A stretch of 64,000 nt of DNA from Variovorax paradoxus (lineage in GTDB: Bacteria; Pseudomonadota; Gammaproteobacteria; Burkholderiales; Burkholderiaceae_C). The notes beneath the pieces were generated by a model. It was not told the DNA's origin, made no database searches, and saw only the letters and a program-made list of their open reading frames with translations. Numbering within the stretch: the first letter of the stretch is position 1; the number at the start of each line of letters is the position of its first letter. Where the stretch lies: NCBI RefSeq assembly GCF_000834655.1, contig NZ_JXQQ01000075.1:28090-92089 (forward strand). The letters run 5' to 3'. The translations under genes and the position numbers were made by a program. Shown in pieces: positions 1 through 7,429 of the stretch.

Positions 1-73
1 CGATGAAGTGAAAGCGGACCGGATCGAGGCGATGCGCCCCGCGCTCGCGCCATGCGTCGAGCGTCGTGTCCAT
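1..73 (-). CDS. DUF2894-like protein, N-terminal fragment cut by window edge
   Basis: Reading leftwards from the ATG at 73, 24 codons are visible, beginning MDTTLDAWRERGAHRLDPVR. This resembles the start of DUF2894 proteins, which usually accompany DUF3348, DUF802 and OmpA-like genes in Burkholderiales. A purine-rich ribosome binding site (gaggaaggcggg) sits directly in front of the ATG, in the 16-nt gap after the OmpA-like stop. The gene is last in a four-gene minus-strand operon. The function of DUF2894 is unknown. The family call rests on few residues plus context. Confidence 0.6.
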   Translation of the reverse strand, partial: MDTTLDAWRERGAHRLDPVRFHFI

Positions 74-89
74 CCCGCCTTCCTCGTTG

Positions 90-737
90 CTACTCACGGG
101 TTTTTGTCTTCGCGTCGGAGCGCTTGGGCGTCGGCGCCATCTCCACGCGCCGGTTCTTCGAGCGCCCATCGGCATCGGCATTCGACGCCACCGCCTGTTC
201 GGCGCCGAACGCCGCGGCAAAGATCGCGGACGACGGTATGCCCTCCTCGATCAGCGTGCGTGTCACCGTCAGGGCGCGCTGGGCCGAAAGCTCCCAGTTG
301 TCCGCGAACTGCCGGTTGCCGCCGCGCACCTGGCGGTCGTCGGTGAAGCCGCTCACCATCAGGATCTCGTCGCGGGCCTGCAGATACGCCGTGAGCGGCG
401 CGGCCAGGCTCTTGAGCAGTTGCCGGCCTTCGGGCTGCAGTTCGGCGGAATTCAACGCGAACAGCACGCTGCCGCTGATGCCGATGCGGCCGTTGTTCAG
501 CGTCACGCGGCCCGCCGCGAGCGGCCCGGCCAGCGCCTGCTCGAGCGTCTGCAGCCGCTCGGACTCGGCCTTGCGCTGCTTGACCTCGGTTTCGAGCTTG
601 GTCGCGAGTTCGAGCTGCATGCCGATCACGCACACCAGGATCAGCACGAAGGCGCCGAGCAGGCCCGACATCAGGTCGCCGAAGACGGCCCATACCGGGA
701 CCGATGCCTCGGTGCCGGCGTCGAGGTCCTCGGTCAT
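90..737 (-). CDS. OmpA-family, MotB/ZorB-like membrane protein
   Basis: Protein of 215 residues: a short cytoplasmic N-terminus, one membrane helix at about 15-38 with an acidic residue at its start (GDLMSGLLGAF, Asp21), a linker helix to about 70, then an OmpA-like peptidoglycan-binding domain (about 80-200) with SGSVLFALNSAEL, VSGFTDD and a final NRRVEM. MotB and ZorB share this layout: the Asp in the helix conducts protons and the OmpA domain anchors to the wall. The start overlaps the stop of the DUF802 gene by one base (TGATG), so translation is probably coupled and the two products likely form one complex. No signal peptidase site is seen. The stator-like role is inferred. Confidence 0.85.
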   Translation of the reverse strand: MTEDLDAGTEASVPVWAVFGDLMSGLLGAFVLILVCVIGMQLELATKLETEVKQRKAESERLQTLEQALAGPLAAGRVTLNNGRIGISGSVLFALNSAELQPEGRQLLKSLAAPLTAYLQARDEILMVSGFTDDRQVRGGNRQFADNWELSAQRALTVTRTLIEEGIPSSAIFAAAFGAEQAVASNADADGRSKNRRVEMAPTPKRSDAKTKTRE

Positions 738-2845
738 CACGCTTCGCTGCCCGCCACGGCGCGCTGATCGCGGTGATCGCGTTGCGCCGCGAGTTGCTGC
801 AGGTCTTCGACGATCTGCTTCTGCGACATGATGCTCAGGTCGATGACCTCGCGCGCCTGCGCCACGTAGTAGGCCAGTTGCTCGTCGCTGCGGGCGATGG
901 TCTTGCCGAGCGCGCCTTCGATGCGCTGCAGGTGCGCGCTCATCTTGTCGTTCGATTCGGTGAAGAGCTTCACCGCGAAACCGAAGGCCTCGCCCAGGCT
1001 CGCCACCTCGACGGCGCTGCCGGTGATCTGCGCGGCCACGTCGGCCATCTTTACGGTTTCCGAATCGACCTTGTCGGTGAAGCGCGTGCCGACGCGGTCC
1101 AGCAGGTCCGCCGACGTGGCCACGAGCGCATCGATGGCGCTGCGCTGCTCCGTGGACGCGTGGTTCACCGCGTCGAGCAGCGTCTCCAGCGTGCCGAGGA
1201 TGCGGCTGCGCTCGTCGAGCATCGCGTTGTCGCGCGCCATGCTGTCCGAGAGCTTCTGGCGCAACTCGGCAATCACTTCGGCCGCTGCGCGCGGCGCCTC
1301 GGAGGCGGCCTGCATGAGCTGGCCGATCTCGGCGATGGTGCTCTTCGCATGCGCTTCGCTCTGCGCGGATATGTCGTTGGCGGTCTGCGCGAGCGTCTTG
1401 CAGATTTCCTGTTGCTGGGCCTCGCTGCGGGCGCCGGCCTGCTGCCATTCCTGCTGCAGCGACACGGCCATCGCCTCGAGTGCCTGGGTCCAGGTGGACA
1501 GGCGCTGCTGGTCGCGCGATGCCATCTCGGCCTGCAGGTCGGTGTGAGCCTGGCCCACCGTGTGCAGCAGCGAGGCCGAGTGCTGCTCGAAGGTGGCGGC
1601 CGCAGCGGTGAGCGCGCGTTGCGTGTCGCCCGAGAGGGTTTCGCTCGCGCGTTCGTGCTGCGCGAGCGCGCTGCGCCAGTTGTCGGAGACGCGCTCTACC
1701 GTGGTTTCGAGGCGGGCGGATACGCCGTCCACCAGCGAGGCCGAGCGCTGCTCGAAAGTCTGCGTGAACCGGTCGAGCGTGGCGCGCAGGTCGTTGGCTT
1801 GCGCCTCGCTCGTGCGCTGCTGGCCGGCGAGCGCGGTCTTCCAGATGTCCGCCACGGTGGTGGTGTTGGTCTCGAAGCGGGTGGACAGGCCTTCGAGCTG
1901 CCGCTGCACGCTCTGCTCGACGGTGGCGTGCAGCGCGGCCGTCTCGCGCGCGATGCCGGCCATCGTGGCTTCGACCACCGGCTGGATCGTCGCGCCGGCG
2001 ATGCGTGCGCTGTCGGCGAGGCCCTCTTTCAGCGACTGGCCGACGGAAGATGCCAAGCCCGCGTACACCGCCTCGGCCTTGCCGTGGAAGCTGTCCTGGC
2101 CGGAAATGAGGCGCTCGTTCAGGGCCTGGCTCTGGCGCTCCATCGTCGCCATCATCAGTTGCAGCCGGTCGACCAGCGCGGGCATCGCCTCGCCTTGCCG
2201 CTGCAGAAGCTTGAAGGACTCTTCGCGCTGATGGGCCTGCGAGAACACGCGCAGGCTGGTTGCGATGCGCGTGTCGAGCAGTTGCGCGGCCTGCATCCGG
2301 TCGCGCCGCGCAAGGGCAGACAGAAGGCCCAGCGTTGCCGACGTTGCCACGCCCGCGAGCGAGGTGCCGAACGCCACGCCCAGCCCCTTGACGGGCGCGG
2401 CCAGCGAGGCGCGCATGGCCTGCAGGTCGGACGCGCTCTCCAGCGCCGTTCCCGTGCCGTTCAGGGTGACCACCATGCCGAGGAAGGTGCCCAGCATGCC
2501 CAGCAGCACCAGGAGGCCCGCAAGGTACGGCGTGAGGCTCGGGCCGGGCAAGCCGACGCGCTCGCCCTCGATGCGCAGGCGCACCGCGTTGCGAAGCGAC
2601 GGGTGCAGCTTGTCGAGCCATTCGCCCAGGCTGGCCGGCGGCCCGGTCATGTCCGCGGCGGCGCTGGCGAGCGTGGTCGTGGCCTGCCCGAAGCGGTGCA
2701 GCTCCAGCGCGCCGATCACGTAGAACGCGCCGATGAGCACGGTGATCGCCAGCGCCAGCGGGTTCGACCCGATGTACCCGATGCCGACCCAGCAGACCGC
2801 GGCCAGGCCGACGATGAAGACGATGCGATGAAGAAGTTGGGTCAT
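737..2845 (-). CDS. DUF802 protein, MotA/TolQ/ZorA-like with long helical tail
   Basis: 702 residues. Four membrane helices can be seen (about 5-26, 30-48, 105-128 and 152-178). Helices 3-4 carry the MotA/TolQ/ExbB-type pattern (GMLGTFLGMVVTLNGTG, then GLGVAFGTSLAGVATSATLG). Residues 180-702 form a long, mostly helical tail rich in Ala, Gln, Glu and Arg, with internal repeats of the form W..AL...R.SE....D...A......FEQ.SASL. The ATG at 2845 is chosen because MTQLLHRIVF directly precedes the first helix; longer in-frame extensions overlap the DUF3348 gene. ZorA of Zorya defence has the same channel-plus-tail plan, but no Zorya effector is adjacent. Function is inferred as a proton-driven motor or energy transducer. 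Confidence 0.85.
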   Translation of the reverse strand: MTQLLHRIVFIVGLAAVCWVGIGYIGSNPLALAITVLIGAFYVIGALELHRFGQATTTLASAAADMTGPPASLGEWLDKLHPSLRNAVRLRIEGERVGLPGPSLTPYLAGLLVLLGMLGTFLGMVVTLNGTGTALESASDLQAMRASLAAPVKGLGVAFGTSLAGVATSATLGLLSALARRDRMQAAQLLDTRIATSLRVFSQAHQREESFKLLQRQGEAMPALVDRLQLMMATMERQSQALNERLISGQDSFHGKAEAVYAGLASSVGQSLKEGLADSARIAGATIQPVVEATMAGIARETAALHATVEQSVQRQLEGLSTRFETNTTTVADIWKTALAGQQRTSEAQANDLRATLDRFTQTFEQRSASLVDGVSARLETTVERVSDNWRSALAQHERASETLSGDTQRALTAAAATFEQHSASLLHTVGQAHTDLQAEMASRDQQRLSTWTQALEAMAVSLQQEWQQAGARSEAQQQEICKTLAQTANDISAQSEAHAKSTIAEIGQLMQAASEAPRAAAEVIAELRQKLSDSMARDNAMLDERSRILGTLETLLDAVNHASTEQRSAIDALVATSADLLDRVGTRFTDKVDSETVKMADVAAQITGSAVEVASLGEAFGFAVKLFTESNDKMSAHLQRIEGALGKTIARSDEQLAYYVAQAREVIDLSIMSQKQIVEDLQQLAAQRDHRDQRAVAGSEA

Positions 2846-2855
2846 GAAACTCTGG

Positions 2856-3551
2856 TTACCTCGCGCGAAGGGCTTCGAGCAGTCCTTCGACCGGTTGAAA
2901 TCGGACTTCCATCTCGGCGAGCAGCACGTCGTGCATGTCCTTGCGGAATCCCGCCAGCCATGCGCCGGGCTCGGCCTCGGCCGCGCCCTCGTCGCCTGCA
3001 GTGGCGTTGGCGATGGCATCGGCCTTGCCCAGGCGCTTGAAGTGCTTCTCGAGCATCGCCGGAATGCTCGCCAGCAGCCGATGCTCCTGCGCGCCCAGCA
3101 CCTGCTCCATCACCACGTCCACCGCCGCCAGCCGCGCCATGTCGGGCGAGCGGGTCGCCAGCGTCGAGCGCAGGCGGCCGCGCAAGGCACCGATGCTCGT
3201 CTCCATGGCCTGCTGCCTGGCGTGATAGCGCCGGCGGTAGGCCGCGAAGTCGGTCGTTTGGTCCCGGGAGGCGCTGTGCATGTCTTCTGCAACGGCGTTG
3301 GTCATCGCGGTGCGCACGCGTTCGCATTCGCGTGCTTCGGGATTGCCGGCCGCGCGCGCGCCAGAAGACGCAGCTGCGAGGCCGCCGTTCAACGCTGCAG
3401 AAAGGGAGATGGCATCGGTCCAGCCGAGCCATTGACTCAATCGATCCGCAAAAGCCTGTTTGGGCTCGGGGACTTCGATGTCGGTCAGTCGAGCGAGCAA
3501 GCGAGTCAGCGCCGAGCCGGTGAAGCCTGTGCGCCTTGACACTTGCACCAT
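2856..3551 (-). CDS. DUF3348 family protein
   Basis: 231 residues, no signal peptide or membrane helix. The N-terminus (VSRRTGFTGSALTRLLARL, then PKQAFADRLSQWLGWTDAISLSAALN) fits DUF3348 proteins of Burkholderiales. The middle is helical and rich in Arg, Ala and Glu, and the C-terminus has MHDVLLAEMEVRFQPVEGLLEAL. It is first in the operon and ends 10 nt before the DUF802 start. A cytosolic protein encoded with a MotA/MotB-like pair is a plausible regulator or adaptor of that complex, but no biochemical role is known to me. Confidence 0.75.
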   Translation of the reverse strand: MVQVSRRTGFTGSALTRLLARLTDIEVPEPKQAFADRLSQWLGWTDAISLSAALNGGLAAASSGARAAGNPEARECERVRTAMTNAVAEDMHSASRDQTTDFAAYRRRYHARQQAMETSIGALRGRLRSTLATRSPDMARLAAVDVVMEQVLGAQEHRLLASIPAMLEKHFKRLGKADAIANATAGDEGAAEAEPGAWLAGFRKDMHDVLLAEMEVRFQPVEGLLEALRAR

Positions 3552-3654
3552 TACCGCCAGATGGAAAAACCTGGCAGTCTACACTGCCGCCCCCTCTGTA
3601 CCGGCTGCACGTGCCCTGCGGAAAGCGCCTTTTGCGTGACATCTTGTAGCCCGC

Positions 3655-3695
3655 GCCGCGCGCGAGCCGGCGGGCCGCGCCGGCCCTCGCGCGGC
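3655..3695 (-). terminator. GC-rich hairpin after the PPOX gene
   Basis: Arms at about 3655-3666 and 3686-3695 (one 2-nt bulge) enclose a further GCCGGC-type inner stem, immediately downstream of the minus-strand stop at 3696. There is no T tract, so it may be a processing or stability hairpin rather than an intrinsic terminator. The rest of the gap 3552-3695 shows nothing recognisable. Confidence 0.35.
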
Positions 3696-4316
3696 TCAAT
3701 ACAGCGTGGCCTGTTGCCTCGCCGGCAGTTCGCGGTCGTATGCCGCGCCGTCGAATGCCGCATCGGTCAGCGCGGAAAGAATGGCCCCGGCCGTCGGCAC
3801 CTCGCGCCTGGCATCCGCTGCCACCGGCGCCCAGAGCCTGGAGCGCTGGATCGCGCGGGCGCATTGGAAGTACACCGTCTCCACCTGGACCTCGATCACG
3901 CACTGCGGCAGCTTCCCCTCCACCGCGAAGCGCGCCATGACGTCGGGCGCAACGGTGATGAGCCCTCTTCCGTTCACGCGCAGCGTCTCGCCGACACCTG
4001 GAATCAGGAAGAGCAGCGCCACGCGCGGATCGGTCACGATGTTGCGCAGGCTGTCGATGCGGTTGTTGCCGCGCCGCTCGGGGAGCAGCAGCGTCTTCTC
4101 GTCCTGGACCACCACGAAGCCCGGCGGATCGCCACGCGGCGATGCGTCCAGGCCGCCGGGGCCGGTGGTGGCGAGCACCGCGAAGGGCGATGCGGCGATC
4201 AGCGCCCGGTAGGCCGGGTGCAGGTACGACACCTCTTTCCTGAGCGAGGCCTCGCCCGGCTGGCCGAACAGGGCCTCGAGCTGCGCGACGGTCTCGATGG
4301 CGTGGGAGGTTGTCAT
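3696..4316 (-). CDS. FMN-dependent PPOX-type flavoprotein (MSMEG_1061-like)
   Basis: 206 residues of the pyridoxamine 5'-phosphate oxidase split-barrel fold. The core reads PFAVLATTGPGGLDASPRGD (about 40-60), then KTLLLPERRGNNRIDSLRNI and DPRVALLFLIPG, matching the FMN-binding strands of the MSMEG_1061 family. Such proteins bind FMN or F420 and reduce small organic substrates; the substrate here is unknown. The ATG at 4316 overlaps the MFS stop (ATGA) and has AGGAG eight bases upstream inside the MFS gene, so the pair is translationally coupled. The two may act together in export and detoxification. Confidence 0.85.
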   Translation of the reverse strand: MTTSHAIETVAQLEALFGQPGEASLRKEVSYLHPAYRALIAASPFAVLATTGPGGLDASPRGDPPGFVVVQDEKTLLLPERRGNNRIDSLRNIVTDPRVALLFLIPGVGETLRVNGRGLITVAPDVMARFAVEGKLPQCVIEVQVETVYFQCARAIQRSRLWAPVAADARREVPTAGAILSALTDAAFDGAAYDRELPARQQATLY

Positions 4317-5494
4317 GACGTTCGCTCCTGGGCGGGGGATGTCGGATGGGGTGACGGGTTCCGGCCGCAGGCGATCGCCATGACGGCCAGCAGCAATGCG
4401 GCAATGCCGTAGAGCCACGGCGGCGACGCGACCGGCAGCAGCAGCCCTGCGATGAGCGGACCGGTGCCGGCACCGATGTCGCGCCACACCGAGCGCGCGG
4501 CCAGCGCCTGCACGCGCTCGGGCCCCGGCGTGCGGCGCGCCACGATGGGCGACAGCAGCGGCAGCTGCAAGGCGCGCAGCACCACGATCAGCGCCGCGCA
4601 GCTCCAGAGCCACCCGAGGCCGAAGCCCACGAGCGCCACCGCCGTCAGGAGCGAGAGGCTCACCAGCAGCCGCTCCGCGCCGAAGCGGTCCGCTAGGTGC
4701 CCGCCGACCGGGCTGAGGAAGATCTCCGCAAGGTAGCGCAGCGCCAACAAAAGGCCGGCCACGATCACGGCGCTGCCCGGCAACAGGTCCTTGCCGAGGT
4801 AAGACAGGCCGACGATGAAGAGTCCGTCGAGCGCCAGCCCTTCCATGAACGACCAGCCGTCCAGGCTGTTGGGCCACTGGAAGCGCCGCGCGGGCTTTTC
4901 CGAGCGATGCGGCGCCGAAGGCAACCGCCGGGCCGCGAACACCGCCAGCAGCGAGAACACCGCGAGGATGCCGAAGATCGCACGCGGCCCGACCCAGTGC
5001 GCCATCAATGCGCCCAGCGGCAGCGCCAGCACCGGCCCCATGGCGATGAACGCGCGCGAGCGTCCGTTGCGGCGGGCGGCGCCGATCGGGTCGGCCGTGG
5101 CCAGCGCCTGGGTCGAGAGGTTGAGCGCCGCGAAGCACAGCCCCCACGTCAGCCGCAGCGGCAGCAGCGCCCAGAAGCCCGAGAGCGTTGCGTACCCCAC
5201 CCCGCAGACGGCGGCGGCCACGACGGCGATGGTGCAGGTCGGCCGGTCGCCGTTGCGTGCATAGAAGCGCGCCACCCAGCGGTAGCCTGCGATGCGCACC
5301 AGACGGTTGGCGGCCAGCAGCATCCCGGCCTCGGCCAGCGTCACGCCAAACTGGTCGGCATACATCGGCAGCAGCAGGTAGAGAACGACGTCGGCCGGCA
5401 GCGAAAGCCCGAGCGCGATGGCTGCGTGGCGGGAATTCAGGTCGGTGGCGTTGCGCGCGGAAGCGGGGGCAGGAGTGAGGGGCGTTGAAGACAT
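4313..5494 (-). CDS. MFS transporter
   Basis: 393 residues with about twelve hydrophobic helices, beginning SRHAAIALGLSLPADVVLYLLLPMY. The major-facilitator loop between helices 2 and 3 is present in degenerate form (NRLVRIAGYRWVARFYARNG). The gene is divergent from the LysR gene at 5552, which probably controls it, and is coupled to the downstream PPOX flavoprotein. The ATG at 5494 is preferred; an in-frame TTG at 5533 would add 13 residues and run closer to the divergent gene. Substrate is unknown. Confidence 0.8.
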   Translation of the reverse strand: MSSTPLTPAPASARNATDLNSRHAAIALGLSLPADVVLYLLLPMYADQFGVTLAEAGMLLAANRLVRIAGYRWVARFYARNGDRPTCTIAVVAAAVCGVGYATLSGFWALLPLRLTWGLCFAALNLSTQALATADPIGAARRNGRSRAFIAMGPVLALPLGALMAHWVGPRAIFGILAVFSLLAVFAARRLPSAPHRSEKPARRFQWPNSLDGWSFMEGLALDGLFIVGLSYLGKDLLPGSAVIVAGLLLALRYLAEIFLSPVGGHLADRFGAERLLVSLSLLTAVALVGFGLGWLWSCAALIVVLRALQLPLLSPIVARRTPGPERVQALAARSVWRDIGAGTGPLIAGLLLPVASPPWLYGIAALLLAVMAIACGRNPSPHPTSPAQERTS

Positions 5495-5551
5495 CGAAAC
5501 CGCATGGTGCGCCGCGGCAACGCGGGCTGACAAACGAGATTAACGCCCCTC

Positions 5552-6475
5552 ATGCGTGAGAAAATCGCACGCATGCCGCTTCGAGAACCGCCCCTCAACG
5601 CCGTGCGCGCCTTTGTCGCAGCGGCCCGCCACCTGAGTTTCACGCGCGCGGCAGAGGAGCTTCACGTCACGCACAGCGCGGTAAGCCGGCAGATCAAGAG
5701 CCTCGAAGAATGCCTGGGTGTCGTGCTGTTCGAGCGCCGCATCCGACAGGTGGCATTGACAGCCGAAGGACAGCAGTTCTTCGCGGAAACGGGGCCCGCA
5801 CTGGCGCAGATCAACGCCGCCGCGCAGGCGCTGCAGGCGCAAGGCCCGGCCCGCGCGGTGCGCATCAACGTGCGGCCGTCGTTCGCCGTGCGCTGGCTGA
5901 TTCCGCGGCTGCCGGCGTTCGTCGAGCGCCACCCCGACATCGAGCCGCAGGTGGTCACGAGCACGGTGATGCCCGAGCAGGCGGCAGGCAGCTTCGACAT
6001 CGCGGTGCGCCGCGGGCTCGAGGGCTGGCCCTCCTCCATCGACCTGCATCCCTTCCTCGAAGACGAAGTGTTGGTGGTCGGCGCGCCCGCGTTGTTCAAG
6101 GCGCATCCGCTGACCGACCTGCGCGCGCTGGCCTCCCACGTGCAGCTCTCGGCCCGCACGCGCAAGGACGACTGGGACGCCTGGAAGAAACAGGTCGGCG
6201 CGCCGCGCGCCCGGCCGGCGGGCCGGCTCGAGTTCGATCACCTGCACTTCGTGCTGCAGGCGGCGGTCGATGGCCTGGGCATCGCGCTCGCGCCCACCTC
6301 GCTCGTGGCGCACGACCTGGCCTCGGGCCGCCTGCAGTCGCCGCTGCCCGCGCTGCGCATGACGCTCGAGCGCTACTACTACGGCCTCGCCCCCGGGGCG
6401 GCGCCGGAGGCGAGGCACGTGGCGGTGTGGTTCGAGGAGATGCTGCCCTCGCTCAGCGAACCAGCGACCGGATGA
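5552..6475 (+). CDS. LysR-family regulator (GcvA-like)
   Basis: 307 residues. The N-terminal winged helix is PPLNAVRAFVAAARHLSFTRAAEELHVTHSAVSRQIKSLEECLG (residues about 10-55), the typical GcvA-type LysR head. The effector domain (about 95-300) starts VRINVRPSFAVRWLIPRL. It is divergent from the MFS/PPOX pair and probably regulates it. A second ATG at 5573 (MPLREPPL) is an equally credible start. The 3' end overlaps the convergent NmrA-like gene by 23 bp. Confidence 0.85.
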   Translation: MREKIARMPLREPPLNAVRAFVAAARHLSFTRAAEELHVTHSAVSRQIKSLEECLGVVLFERRIRQVALTAEGQQFFAETGPALAQINAAAQALQAQGPARAVRINVRPSFAVRWLIPRLPAFVERHPDIEPQVVTSTVMPEQAAGSFDIAVRRGLEGWPSSIDLHPFLEDEVLVVGAPALFKAHPLTDLRALASHVQLSARTRKDDWDAWKKQVGAPRARPAGRLEFDHLHFVLQAAVDGLGIALAPTSLVAHDLASGRLQSPLPALRMTLERYYYGLAPGAAPEARHVAVWFEEMLPSLSEPATG

Positions 6476-7310
6476 CCTCGACCACGCCGACCTCGCCCTT
6501 GCGCACGGCGGCATGGTCGCCCTCGAAGGTGATCCATCCCTCGTTGAAACCATCGAGCATCTGGATGCGCGGCATCGGGTCCTTCATTCCCTGCGCGCGG
6601 AAAAGCGAACCCCAGGTCTCGCGGGGCACCGCTTCGGCCTGAACCGGGCGGCCCAGCACCGTCGAGAACGCCGCCGAGATCGCGTTCGGGCTCACGCGCT
6701 CGGGGCCTTCGAGTTCGACGATGCGCTCGATCGCGCCCTCCTTCGCCAGCAATTCGGCCGCGACCCGGCCGACGTCGGCCGCGGCAACCATCGGCACCGG
6801 CCTGTCGAGCGGCTGCAGGAAGCTCGCGAAAACGCCCTGCTCGCGTGCCTGCGCAACGTCCCAGGCGAGGTTGTCGAGGAACCAGGCGGGCCGCAGGAAC
6901 GTGACGGGCAGCGGCAACGCTGCCAGCGCGTCTTCCATCAGGGTGCGCTGGCTCAGCAGGTTCGACTGCGTGGCCTGCGCACCGACGGTCGAGAGGCAGA
7001 CCACGCGGGCGGGCCGCGCCGCAGCCAATGCCCGGCTCACCGCATCGATGACGGCCCTGGCCTCCGGAAATCCGGGCGTGGGGTCGAAGTTGGGCGGCGG
7101 CAGGATGAAGACACCTTCGGCGCCGGTGAAGGCGCGCGTGAGCACAGCGGCATCTTCCATCTCGGCGATGGCGATTTCGCAGCCCGCGTCGGACCAGGCC
7201 TTCCCCTTGGCTGCATCGCGAACGACCGCGCGAACGGCGTGGCCGTGGGCCAGCAAGGTGCGTGCGACGGCGCCGCCGACGTTGCCTGTGATACCGGTGA
7301 TTGCGTACAT
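6453..7310 (-). CDS. NmrA-like NAD(P)-binding protein
   Basis: 285 residues, an atypical short-chain dehydrogenase fold. The dinucleotide-binding start ITGITGNVGGAVARTLLAHG (residues 4-23) is intact, followed by VVRDAAKGKAW and VVCLSTVGAQ; the classical YxxxK active site is absent, as in NmrA/HSCARG redox sensors and NAD(P)H:quinone reductase 2-like proteins. The ATG at 7310 is chosen because AAGGAA lies just upstream; an upstream extension would cross the LysR operator. It is divergent from the LysR gene at 7430, its likely regulator. Substrate is unknown. Confidence 0.85.
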   Translation of the reverse strand: MYAITGITGNVGGAVARTLLAHGHAVRAVVRDAAKGKAWSDAGCEIAIAEMEDAAVLTRAFTGAEGVFILPPPNFDPTPGFPEARAVIDAVSRALAAARPARVVCLSTVGAQATQSNLLSQRTLMEDALAALPLPVTFLRPAWFLDNLAWDVAQAREQGVFASFLQPLDRPVPMVAAADVGRVAAELLAKEGAIERIVELEGPERVSPNAISAAFSTVLGRPVQAEAVPRETWGSLFRAQGMKDPMPRIQMLDGFNEGWITFEGDHAAVRKGEVGVVEVIRSLVR

Positions 7311-7398
7311 GAGATTTCCTTCTTTCTTCCAGTGAATCGATTGCGATGGAAGGAATGTAGAAATCCGTCGTCTTTGAGTAAAGCGACCCTGAGGCATA

Positions 7399-7425
7399 TC
7401 ATTCATGACACCCGATCACGAATGA
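7399..7425. promoter_or_regulatory. Inverted repeat, probable LysR operator
   Basis: Arms TCATTCATGA (7399-7408) and TCACGAATGA (7416-7425) pair over ten bases with one mismatch and a 7-nt spacer. It contains the T-N11-A pattern typical of LysR sites and lies 4 bases before the LysR start and about 90 bp upstream of the divergent NmrA-like gene. Autoregulation plus control of that gene is the natural reading, by inference. Confidence 0.5.
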
Positions 7426-7429
7426 AGAC

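Noticed and set aside
704..3040. Long plus-strand open frame (778 codons) opposite the DUF802 and OmpA-like genes
   Set aside because: Composition is Arg/His/Gly/Leu-rich low-complexity typical of antisense frames in GC-rich DNA; it has no family features and lies opposite well-supported genes.
1..3551. A complete Zorya defence system
   Set aside because: The channel and OmpA proteins fit the ZorAB plan, but no ZorC, ZorD or ZorE effector is present and the partners are DUF3348 and DUF2894, so the defence name is not justified.
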